From JBMNNU01 sp050942695 (GTDB lineage Bacteria; Chloroflexota; UBA6077), in NCBI GenBank assembly GCA_050942695.1, contig JBMNNU010000195.1:1-6215 (forward strand): a stretch of DNA of 6,215 nt, written 5' to 3'. The translations under genes and the position numbers were made by a program. Position 1 is the first letter of the stretch. Each line of letters begins with the position of its first letter. Below are positions 1 through 5,079 of the stretch, one piece after another. Below the pieces are notes generated by a model. It made no database searches and was not told the DNA's origin. It saw nothing but the letters and a program-made list of their open reading frames with translations.

Positions 1-762
1 GTTGCGCTTGGCCTGGTCGAACAGGTCACGGACCCTGGATGCGCCAACACCGACGAACATCTCGACGAACTCGGAGCCGCTGATGCTGAAGAATGGCACT
101 CCAGCCTCCCCGGCAACCGCCCTCGATAGGAGCGTCTTACCGGTCCCTGGGGGTCCCACCAACAGCACCCCCTTGGGTATCTTTGCCCCGAGAGCCGCGA
201 ACTTCTCCGGATACTTCAAAAACTCTACGACTTCAGCCAGCTCAACCTTGGCCTCTTCGACTCCGGCCACATCGCTGAACGTGATTGTGGGTTTATTGCC
301 TACAATCATCCGCGCCCTGCTCTTGCCGAAGGAGAGCGCCTGGTTATTGCTGCCCTGGGCCTGGCGCATCATGAACAACAGGATCGCACCAAAGAAGATG
401 AGCGGCAGGAAGTTGGCTAGCAACCCCAGCACATTCCCCATCTGAGGTGGTTCCTTGATTTCGATTTTTGTTGCCTGAATCCTCTCCTTGGAGGCCCCAC
501 CGTCCGACAACACCTCGTAGATGCTGGCGTTACGCTCCTTTCGCGATGTCGCTTTCGGGCGATCGGTGAACTCCACCGTCAACTTGTCCTCGGTGACTGC
601 GATATGGCTAACCTTGCCATTTTCTACTGCGGTCACCACATCGCTGAGCGGAACGTAAGCGGGCTCTCGCTCAGATGGCGGGAACATGGTGACAAACAGG
701 GCGATCACAGCAACCAGGATGATGAGGTATACGAAACTGTTACGTAGCCATTTGGTTTCCAC
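1..762 (-). CDS. ftsH: ATP-dependent zinc metalloprotease FtsH, N-terminal part (gene continues past the left edge)
   Basis: FtsH is a membrane-anchored hexameric AAA+ protease that extracts and degrades misfolded membrane proteins and some short-lived cytosolic regulators. The 254 codons present read: a first membrane segment at about residues 9-28, a small extracytoplasmic domain at about 29-107, a second membrane segment at about 108-132, and then the start of the AAA+ module. Walker A GPPGTGKT is at residues 203-210, and the pore-loop region FVEMFVGVGASRVRDLF begins near 232 with FVG at 236-238. Walker B, the second region of homology and the HExxH zinc site are not in the window; the family is usually 600-650 residues, so about 40% is present. 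I chose the GTG at 762-760 because GGAGG lies 6 bases upstream and the protein then begins METKWLRNSFVYLI, a typical FtsH start. Another in-frame GTG at 801 lacks a ribosome site. The gene follows hpt, as in many bacteria. Family assignment is secure. Confidence 0.98.
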   Translation of the reverse strand, partial: METKWLRNSFVYLIILVAVIALFVTMFPPSEREPAYVPLSDVVTAVENGKVSHIAVTEDKLTVEFTDRPKATSRKERNASIYEVLSDGGASKERIQATKIEIKEPPQMGNVLGLLANFLPLIFFGAILLFMMRQAQGSNNQALSFGKSRARMIVGNKPTITFSDVAGVEEAKVELAEVVEFLKYPEKFAALGAKIPKGVLLVGPPGTGKTLLSRAVAGEAGVPFFSISGSEFVEMFVGVGASRVRDLFDQAKRN

Positions 763-766
763 TAAG

Positions 767-773
767 CTCCTCC
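767..773 (-). promoter_or_regulatory. Ribosome binding site deciding the ftsH GTG start
   Basis: The minus strand reads CGGAGGAG followed by CTTA and GTG. The GGAGG core (773-769) is six bases from the GTG at 762. It is the strongest Shine-Dalgarno sequence in the window and favours this GTG over the one at 801. Confidence 0.8.
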
Positions 774-861
774 GCCCCAGTCCACAACCGACAGTGGCCA
801 CTTTCTAATAAAATTTGTCCGGCCTCAGCAACTGTGCGGGCAGAATCTCAGATTTATACAG

Positions 862-870
862 ATTATACCA
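862..870 (-). promoter_or_regulatory. Extended -10 promoter for ftsH
   Basis: The minus strand reads TGGTATAAT, a perfect extended -10 element (TG at 870-869, TATAAT at 867-862). No good -35 hexamer is seen 16-18 bases upstream, which is normal for extended -10 promoters. A second -10-like TATAAA lies just downstream. Transcription would start near position 855, giving a leader of roughly 90 bases before the GTG. The leader contains the 10-base palindrome AGTGGCCACT at 793-802. It implies that ftsH can be transcribed independently of hpt. Function is inferred from sequence only. Confidence 0.6.
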
Positions 871-899
871 TTAATTGAGCGATAAGTAATAAGCAACTA

Positions 900-916
900 C
901 CAACGAGTATCGTTGG
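900..916 (-). terminator. Small hairpin behind hpt, possible weak terminator
   Basis: CCAACGA (916-910) and TCGTTGG (906-900) form a perfect 7-base-pair stem with a 3-base loop, 13 bases after the hpt stop codon on the minus strand. The following bases, TAGTTGCTTATTACTTAT, are T-rich but not a clean U-run, so termination may be partial. It lies between hpt and the ftsH promoter, where a terminator would make sense. It could also be only a 3' stabilising hairpin. Confidence 0.4.
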
Positions 917-929
917 CTTCCGATTACTG

Positions 930-1472
930 CTAATCACCCATAGTACTTTGCTTTCTTAAGATGCCTATGTAAGGGAGATTCCTGTAAATTTCCGCATAGT
1001 CCAGCCCGTATCCCACCACGAACTCATCTGGAATATAAAAACCGACGTAATCGGGATCAATACCTTCGGGTCTGGATTTCTCTTTGACCAGGAGCGCACA
1101 CACTTTGACGCTCGCCGGATTCCTCATCGAGAGGTTCTCCAGTATGTAACGAAGCGTCAATCCGGTATCGATGATGTCTTCCACCACAAGGATATCGCGT
1201 CCATCCACAGCGGAATCCAGGTCCTTCAGGATACGCACCACCCCACTGCTCTGGGTGCTGGCGCCGTAGCTGGATACAGCCATGAAGTCCATCTGAAGAG
1301 GCAGGTCGATAGCTCTTGCCAGGTCCACCATAAAGACCACAGCCCCCTTTAGGACCCCCAACAGCAGGAGATTCCTCCCTGTATACTCCTGAGCAAGCTG
1401 CTCCCCCAATTGCCGGACCCGCTTCTGGATCTCTTCCTCGGTAATCAATACCCTTTCAATGTTTTTATCCAT
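930..1472 (-). CDS. hpt: Hypoxanthine(-guanine) phosphoribosyltransferase
   Basis: This cytosolic purine salvage enzyme joins hypoxanthine or guanine to PRPP, giving IMP or GMP and pyrophosphate. The 180-residue length is typical. Visible motifs in order: LGVLKGAVVF at 38-47, containing the pyrophosphate-binding LKG turn; the flexible loop SSYGASTQSSG at 67-77; the PRPP-binding signature LVVEDIIDTGLTL at 95-107, with acidic pair E98-D99 and the likely general base D102; and the base-binding C-terminal region PDEFVVGYGLDYAEIYRN at 148-165, ending in the usual LPYIGIL. The ATG at 1472-1470 is preceded by a weak ribosome site (GGAAAAG at 1483-1477) and by a run of eight A. It sits between tilS (54-base gap) and ftsH, the classic tilS-hpt-ftsH order. 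Substrate preference between hypoxanthine and guanine cannot be read from the sequence. Confidence 0.97.
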   Translation of the reverse strand: MDKNIERVLITEEEIQKRVRQLGEQLAQEYTGRNLLLLGVLKGAVVFMVDLARAIDLPLQMDFMAVSSYGASTQSSGVVRILKDLDSAVDGRDILVVEDIIDTGLTLRYILENLSMRNPASVKVCALLVKEKSRPEGIDPDYVGFYIPDEFVVGYGLDYAEIYRNLPYIGILRKQSTMGD

Positions 1473-1496
1473 TCAACTTTTCCATTTTTTTTATTA

Positions 1497-1547
1497 GTCC
1501 TGCGTCCTAAGTGCTGAGACCAGGACTCAGGACTCAGGACCCAGGAC
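1497..1547. repeat. Inverted array of 7-base repeats (GTCCTGA type) forming a long hairpin
   Basis: On the plus strand, three heptamers (GTCCTGC, GTCCTAA, GTGCTGA) at 1497-1517 are followed by four in the opposite orientation (CAGGACT, CAGGACT, CAGGACC, CAGGACT) at 1521-1548. The arms 1497-1518 and 1526-1547 are inverted copies matching at 19 of 22 positions, with a 7-base loop (1519-1525). The element overlaps the last seven or so codons of tilS and fills most of the gap to hpt. On the transcribed strand it is followed by an A-run rather than a U-run, so it is not a standard terminator. It resembles in kind, not in sequence, the heptamer short tandem repeats of cyanobacteria. It may stabilise or process the mRNA, or simply be a spreading repeat. 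Confidence 0.8.
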
Positions 1548-3041
1548 TGGTTTATAACTGAGCTTGAGTATCCGCTTCGTGTTCAACGTCACCTTGAAGC
1601 GGTCGTCCATCCGGTATCCAACGACCCATACTATACCATCCCGGGTAGCTATCAATGGAAGTCGATCTCTCTCCCGCCTCGGGACTTTCTCGTCTATCAA
1701 GAAGTCGTGCAGCTTTTTCGCCCTGTCCATCCCCAAGGGCACGAAGCGGTCTCCTGCCTCGCGGCGGCGCACTATCAGCGGGAATCTCACCTTATCTGCA
1801 TCGATACAGGCCTCCCACCGGCTGCCCGAGCAATACTGGCTCCAATCCCCGTCCTCCGCATCTATCAGGCGTGCCTCCAGAACACCTTCCTGTAAGGGCA
1901 CGCTGCCTGGCACCGTGAGATGAACGGGGGTTGCCGGAGCAACAGCCCCCTCCGGAAGTGATGCTGCTGCGGTCGACAGCCAAAAGGAGTCGTACCCTTT
2001 CTCCAGGATAAGGCCGGCCGGCAGATCGACCCTTGCGCCCACCTTGCCTCGGCGGATCACAGTCTCGGCCTCGTCGATGTGGGCTCTTCCATACCCTTCC
2101 AGACTGCCAGTCAGGGTTTCAATGGACTTGCGCAAGAGGTGCCGCCCGATTGCTGGGGTTAAACAGCTCCAGCCTGCTAGGTCGAACTCCACCCGGCCTA
2201 TACCCTGCTTAGCCATCTCATTCCATCGTTCATCGACTACACCGGCCACTATTGCGCGGTCATCCGCCAAGAGGTCGGCCGCGTTCCGCAGCCGATCCTT
2301 TACGCCGGGAACGCCTCGCTCCAAACAGGGCAGCAGCTCCATTCTCACCCAGTTGCGCCGGTAAGCCATGTCCAGGTTTGAGGGATCCCTTCGGAAAGCC
2401 AGCCCCCTTGCGCGACAGTACGCCTCTGTATCGTCGCGAAAGAGCTCCAATATCGGCCTGGCTATGGATGGCAATCGCTCGGAGGGAGGGGGTATTGGCT
2501 CGGTCTTCCAGTCTCCGTCTTCCAGCATGGGGCCCAACTGCCCGCGCTCCAGATCCCTGGTTGGAGACATCCCCCCCAAACCGGTCAATCCGGCTCCCCT
2601 CACCAGGTTCAACAGGAAGGTCTCCACGGCATCGTCGGCGGTATGCCCAACGGCGATCTGTCGGGCGTGAAGCTGTCCCGCCACGCCCGATAGGAATTGG
2701 AGTCGAGCGTATCTGGCTGCAACCTGTTTGGACAGACGGTGCCTTGCCCGGAATGACGTGACGTCGATAGCCCCAATCGAGGCCGAGAGGTTCATACGGT
2801 GAGCCAATTCCCTCACGTACTCCGCTTCAGCGGCGGATTGAGCGCCCCTGAACATGTGGTCCAGATGGGCTACATGCAGTTCGATACGCAGCCTTTCTCG
2901 AAGCCGGTTCAGGATATCCAGCATGCAGACCGAATCCTGGCCGCCGGATACCGCCACTACTACGGCTCCCGGCAGAAGCACGTCCCTGGCCTCCACGAAG
3001 GTGAGCACACGGTCAACCAGCGCCTCGGTGTCTCTTTCCAC
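1527..3041 (-). CDS. tilS: tRNA(Ile)-lysidine synthetase TilS
   Basis: TilS uses ATP and lysine to convert cytidine 34 of tRNA-Ile(CAU) to lysidine, so that the tRNA reads AUA and accepts isoleucine; it is essential in most bacteria. The PP-loop ATPase motif SGGQDS is at residues 32-37. Further signatures are HLDHMFRG (59-66), the Arg/Tyr-rich ARYARLQFL (109-117), GHTADDAVET (132-141) and a DPSNLDMAYRRNWVR stretch ending the catalytic half. The C-terminal TilS domain is recognised by VRRREAGDRF (424-433) and KKLHDFLIDEKVP (442-454). Length is 504 residues, somewhat above the E. coli and B. subtilis enzymes; part of the excess is a Pro/Glu-rich insert at about 163-192. The GTG start at 3041 follows an in-frame stop two codons upstream and a distant AAGGG site (3057-3053, 11 bases away). 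The last seven residues (PVLGPES) are encoded by the heptamer repeat. It lies 17 bases behind the divIC-like gene, so the two are very likely co-transcribed. Confidence 0.97.
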   Translation of the reverse strand: MERDTEALVDRVLTFVEARDVLLPGAVVVAVSGGQDSVCMLDILNRLRERLRIELHVAHLDHMFRGAQSAAEAEYVRELAHRMNLSASIGAIDVTSFRARHRLSKQVAARYARLQFLSGVAGQLHARQIAVGHTADDAVETFLLNLVRGAGLTGLGGMSPTRDLERGQLGPMLEDGDWKTEPIPPPSERLPSIARPILELFRDDTEAYCRARGLAFRRDPSNLDMAYRRNWVRMELLPCLERGVPGVKDRLRNAADLLADDRAIVAGVVDERWNEMAKQGIGRVEFDLAGWSCLTPAIGRHLLRKSIETLTGSLEGYGRAHIDEAETVIRRGKVGARVDLPAGLILEKGYDSFWLSTAAASLPEGAVAPATPVHLTVPGSVPLQEGVLEARLIDAEDGDWSQYCSGSRWEACIDADKVRFPLIVRRREAGDRFVPLGMDRAKKLHDFLIDEKVPRRERDRLPLIATRDGIVWVVGYRMDDRFKVTLNTKRILKLSYKPVLGPES

Positions 3042-3058
3042 TAACTACTGCGCCCTTC

Positions 3059-3472
3059 TCATTCCTGATCGACGAAGACCGAGAGCCACTTCTGCCAGTT
3101 GGGAATTGGGCCGGCAGAGGGGGTAGCTATCGGGGTAGGGGTTGGCGTCGGCTGAAGCGACGAGGCACGCTGCTTTTCGGGCAGAAGCATAGCTACGGCT
3201 ACCTCTCCTTCCCGGATCAACCCTAACTCCTCTCTCGCCACCTTTTCGATGTACTCGTCGCTCCGGTAGTAATCGAGCTCATTTACCAATTGGCGGTTTT
3301 GCTTTCTAAGCTGCTCAATCCGCTGCTCTACTACCCGAGCCTCCTGTCGCATCTCATAGCCCTGCACGGCCTTACCCCCTATCACCACCAGAACCAGGAT
3401 AACCGCCACGGTGATTACTACGGGAAGAAGGCCGTAAAGGAGTTGAGCAAAACGGCTGGGCTCGCTATCCAT
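3059..3472 (-). CDS. Septum formation initiator family protein (DivIC/FtsB-like)
   Basis: This is a small single-pass membrane protein of the DivIC/FtsB family, which in other bacteria links FtsL and FtsQ/DivIB in the divisome and helps activate septal wall synthesis. The 137 residues show a short cytoplasmic start, one membrane segment (about 12-33), a coiled coil (about 40-67, rich in Glu, Arg and Gln, ending QLVNEL), and the family's conserved block YYRSDEYIEKVAREELGLIREGE (about 68-90, here split as YYRSDEYIEKVA and REELGLIREGE). Unusual for FtsB or B. subtilis DivIC is the tail: a Pro/Thr linker (108-124) followed by a tryptophan-bearing end NWQKWLSVF (125-133). The ATG at 3472 has GAGAGG about 8 bases upstream. 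Its position just before tilS and hpt matches the divIC neighbourhood of other bacteria. The family is clear; whether it is the DivIC or FtsB equivalent is not decided. Confidence 0.9.
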   Translation of the reverse strand: MDSEPSRFAQLLYGLLPVVITVAVILVLVVIGGKAVQGYEMRQEARVVEQRIEQLRKQNRQLVNELDYYRSDEYIEKVAREELGLIREGEVAVAMLLPEKQRASSLQPTPTPTPIATPSAGPIPNWQKWLSVFVDQE

Positions 3473-3493
3473 GCTACCTACCTCTCAGTAACG

Positions 3494-3522
3494 ATACTAG
3501 CCCAGGCTGCCCCTGCAGTCAA
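3494..3522 (-). promoter_or_regulatory. Sigma-70 type promoter for the divIC-tilS-hpt unit
   Basis: The minus strand carries TTGACT (3522-3517, five of six consensus bases), a spacer of exactly 17 bases, and TAGTAT (3499-3494, four of six). Transcription would begin near 3487, leaving only about 15 bases before the ATG at 3472, just enough for the GAGAGG ribosome site. The promoter sits entirely within the 66-base gap after the M48 gene, so the divIC-like gene need not depend on read-through. Inferred from consensus match and position. Confidence 0.6.
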
Positions 3523-3535
3523 TGCGAATATTGAA

Positions 3536-3586
3536 CCCTCACCCCGACCCTCCCCTAGCCCTCCCGTCCCCCTGTCCCCCGGCCCC
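3536..3586 (-). repeat. G-rich tract at the 3' end of the M48 gene, potential G-quadruplex
   Basis: The minus (mRNA) strand holds nine G-runs of three to five bases separated by one- to three-base spacers: GGGG 3586-3583, GGGGG 3580-3576, GGGGG 3572-3568, GGG 3565-3563, GGG 3561-3559, GGGG 3555-3552, GGG 3550-3548, GGGG 3545-3542, GGG 3538-3536. The tract encodes the last Gly/Arg-rich residues of the M48 protein and runs over its stop codon. Its plus strand is the C-rich sequence CCCTCACCCCGACCCTCCCC, which looks like dispersed extragenic repeat DNA rather than conserved coding sequence. It satisfies the simple four-run quadruplex rule several times over; folding is not shown. Confidence 0.65.
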
Positions 3587-4738
3587 ACCGACTGCAGCTA
3601 TCCGCCTCCCGATGGCAGGATGGGTATACAACAACACCTCAACCCAACGTGGAGGCCATAGCTCAGCCAAGTTCTGCTTGGCCAGCCTGTAGAGCGCGGA
3701 AGCGTACGCATCGGGGGCGTTGCTGATCCTGGCTGCAAAGCGGTCGGCTTCTGCCTCGTATCTGCGAGATAGGGCATTGAAGGCGGGCATGAGTAGCAAT
3801 CCGGCGAGCTCCGCCAGCAGGAGGAGCAACGGCAGGTTGCGCAGGTCCGAGATATCTCCCAACCCATAACCCAGGAAGGCGGGTCGCACAGCCCACTGAA
3901 GCAGGAAGAGGCCCACCCATATTCCCGCTACCTGGACTCCCAGCCCTTTCCAGATATCGCCATGGACGTGGTGCCCTAACTCGTGGGCGACCACAGTCTC
4001 CACCTCGTCAAGCGAGAACTGCTGCAGCATGGTATCACCCAGCAGCACCTGCCTGGTCCGTCCGATACCGGTGAGTGCGGCATTGGCAGCAGTGGTGCGC
4101 TTGCTCATATTTATCGAGCACACCCTCGAGATACGAGCACCCGCCCTGCCGGCTAGAACCTCGATTCGATCCACTAGCTCCTGGTCTTCTAGGGGTGAGC
4201 ATTTGTAAAAGATCGGTAGCAGCAACACCGGCCCCACGTAAGTGAGAAACAGAGCCATCAGGCTTAGCCCTGCGGCCAGGATCCACCACCACTGGCCGGG
4301 AAACAGTTCGATGGACAGATAGAAGACTTCGAAGCCAGCAACGAAGAAGACTGCCCCAATAACAGCCCCCTTTACCCAATCGATAAGCCAGTCCGACGCA
4401 GTTTGGCGAGACAGCCCGAAGCGGTGCTGGAGAACGAAGCCTCCGTAGTATGAGAAAGGAAGGAATATCAGGGCAACAATGACCTGATAAAGCAGCAGGA
4501 ACAGCAAAATGTGCAGCCAGCGTTGGGGAGCGATATCCGACAAAGCGTTATCCAGCCACCCCGATACCCCGGAATACCACAGCGCAAATAGGAAGATGAA
4601 CAGGGCAGCCGTCCGCGCAGCGTAAAGCCTTATCCTCGCGCGACCAAAGGCCTTAGCCTTCTCCTGCCAATCTCCATCACCGTTTTGAGGCGCCTCTCGC
4701 CCCTCGTCTTTACTCGGCCCTATTGTCGAATCAGCCAT
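3539..4738 (-). CDS. M48 family membrane metalloprotease, Ste24-like
   Basis: This is a multi-pass membrane zinc protease of peptidase family M48, closer to the Ste24/CAAX protease branch than to short HtpX. After a hydrophilic 40-residue start there are about six membrane segments (near 41-57, 74-96, 122-146, 150-176, 264-285, 302-321). Zinc ligands are H252 and H256 with catalytic E253 in HELGHH (252-257), plus E328 in EAEAD (328-332). The SKRTTAANAALTGIG block (212-226), with GDT at 234-236, matches the Ste24 pattern upstream of HExxH, and a THP motif (372-374) stands near the C-terminus. Bacteria do not normally make prenylated CAAX proteins, so the likely role is cleavage or quality control of membrane proteins; the substrate is unknown. 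The ATG at 4738 has AGGGAG six bases upstream. The final 16 or so residues are a Gly-rich tail read from a G-rich repeat-like tract, so the natural end may once have been different. It is divergent from the HlyD-type gene. Confidence 0.93.
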   Translation of the reverse strand: MADSTIGPSKDEGREAPQNGDGDWQEKAKAFGRARIRLYAARTAALFIFLFALWYSGVSGWLDNALSDIAPQRWLHILLFLLLYQVIVALIFLPFSYYGGFVLQHRFGLSRQTASDWLIDWVKGAVIGAVFFVAGFEVFYLSIELFPGQWWWILAAGLSLMALFLTYVGPVLLLPIFYKCSPLEDQELVDRIEVLAGRAGARISRVCSINMSKRTTAANAALTGIGRTRQVLLGDTMLQQFSLDEVETVVAHELGHHVHGDIWKGLGVQVAGIWVGLFLLQWAVRPAFLGYGLGDISDLRNLPLLLLLAELAGLLLMPAFNALSRRYEAEADRFAARISNAPDAYASALYRLAKQNLAELWPPRWVEVLLYTHPAIGRRIAAVGGAGGQGDGRARGGSG

Positions 4739-4757
4739 GTTCCTCTCCCTGGCACCC

Positions 4758-4835
4758 GTACAACTGTTAATATAAGACGAAAGTTGTAGTTAAAACCGTT
4801 TTCAGGTCGATGCGTACCTCTTGCAGCAGTTGTAC
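4758..4835. promoter_or_regulatory. Three AGTTGTA-type elements, possible operator for the M48 gene
   Basis: GTACAACTG at 4758-4766 and its exact inverted copy CAGTTGTAC at 4827-4835 are joined by a third copy, AGTTGTA, at 4782-4788. The first and third form a 7-base inverted repeat with a 16-base spacer that encloses the -10-like TATATT (minus strand 4774-4769) of the M48 gene. A repressor or activator binding site overlapping the promoter is a reasonable inference; the protein is unknown. Confidence 0.4.
4769..4774 (-). promoter_or_regulatory. Possible -10 element of the M48 gene
   Basis: The minus strand reads TATATT (five of six consensus bases) about 31 bases before the ATG at 4738. No convincing -35 is found at the proper distance (the best region is the T-rich GGTTTTAAC upstream). 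Its support is mostly position, plus the flanking AGTTGTA elements. Confidence 0.3.
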
Positions 4836-4919
4836 CATTCTCGAAAGATGGCCAATTCAGTACAAATTCGATTCAATCCGAATAAAACGACTTGCGCTAC
4901 GAGCAATAACCAAATAATC

Positions 4920-4925
4920 TACAAT
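4920..4925 (+). promoter_or_regulatory. Possible -10 element of the HlyD-type gene
   Basis: TACAAT matches the -10 consensus at five of six bases, but there is no good -35 (the nearest, TTGCGC at 4892-4897, is 22 bases away). If used, the transcript would begin near 4932, exactly at the GC-rich hairpin, with a leader of about 150 bases. Weak evidence. Confidence 0.2.
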
Positions 4926-4932
4926 ATGCATC

Positions 4933-4958
4933 CCGCCTCGATACAGCGCTCGAGGCGG
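4933..4958. other. GC-rich hairpin in the leader region of the HlyD-type gene
   Basis: CCGCCTCGA (4933-4941) and TCGAGGCGG (4950-4958) form a perfect 9-base-pair stem around an 8-base loop, in otherwise AT-rich DNA. No T-run follows on either strand and no gene converges here, so it is not an ordinary terminator. It may be a leader structure or a protein-binding site. Confidence 0.5.
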
Positions 4959-5079
4959 CGGGGCACTGAGTTAGCCTCTTAACAATTTGATTTAACAGCT
5001 ATTTAACTCCCTACCAACACTTCCTTAGCATAGTAGTTGGATACTGTCAGATGATTTCGAACGTAGGTGTAGACTGATT

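Larger units (their letters stand above)
4739..5079. other. Divergent intergenic region between the M48 and HlyD-type genes
   Basis: These 341 bases hold no credible gene. They are more AT-rich than the flanking genes and carry regulatory-looking elements: inverted and direct CAGTTGTAC-type sequences on the M48 side (4758-4835), a -10-like TATATT for the M48 gene inside them, a TACAAT hexamer on the plus strand at 4920-4925, and a GC-rich hairpin at 4933-4958. No RNA gene or riboswitch could be recognised. Confidence 0.7.

Noticed and set aside
2..445. Plus-strand open frame of 147 codons
   Set aside because: It lies opposite the ftsH coding frame, which has clear Walker A and pore-loop motifs; the product resembles nothing and has no ribosome site.
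1497..1547. Heptamer hairpin read as a rho-independent terminator after tilS
   Set aside because: On the transcribed strand the hairpin is followed by an A-run, not U; hpt lies only a few tens of bases beyond and would be cut off.
1497..1550. Short direct repeats considered as a CRISPR array
   Set aside because: Units are 7 bases, contiguous and without spacers; no cas gene is present.
2252..2761. Plus-strand open frame of 169 codons inside tilS
   Set aside because: It is antisense to a well-conserved TilS region and its Arg/Pro/Ser-rich product is typical of a reversed GC-rich frame.
4865..4881. Five-base inverted repeat ATTCG/CGAAT in the divergent region
   Set aside because: Too short and too AT-rich to stand out from chance.
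4933..4958. GC-rich hairpin read as a terminator
   Set aside because: No T-run follows on either strand, and both neighbouring genes point away from it.
5051..5077. Nine-codon frame (MISNVGVD) just before the HlyD-type start, possible leader peptide
   Set aside because: No ribosome site, no regulatory codon run and no attenuator structure; a frame this short is expected by chance.
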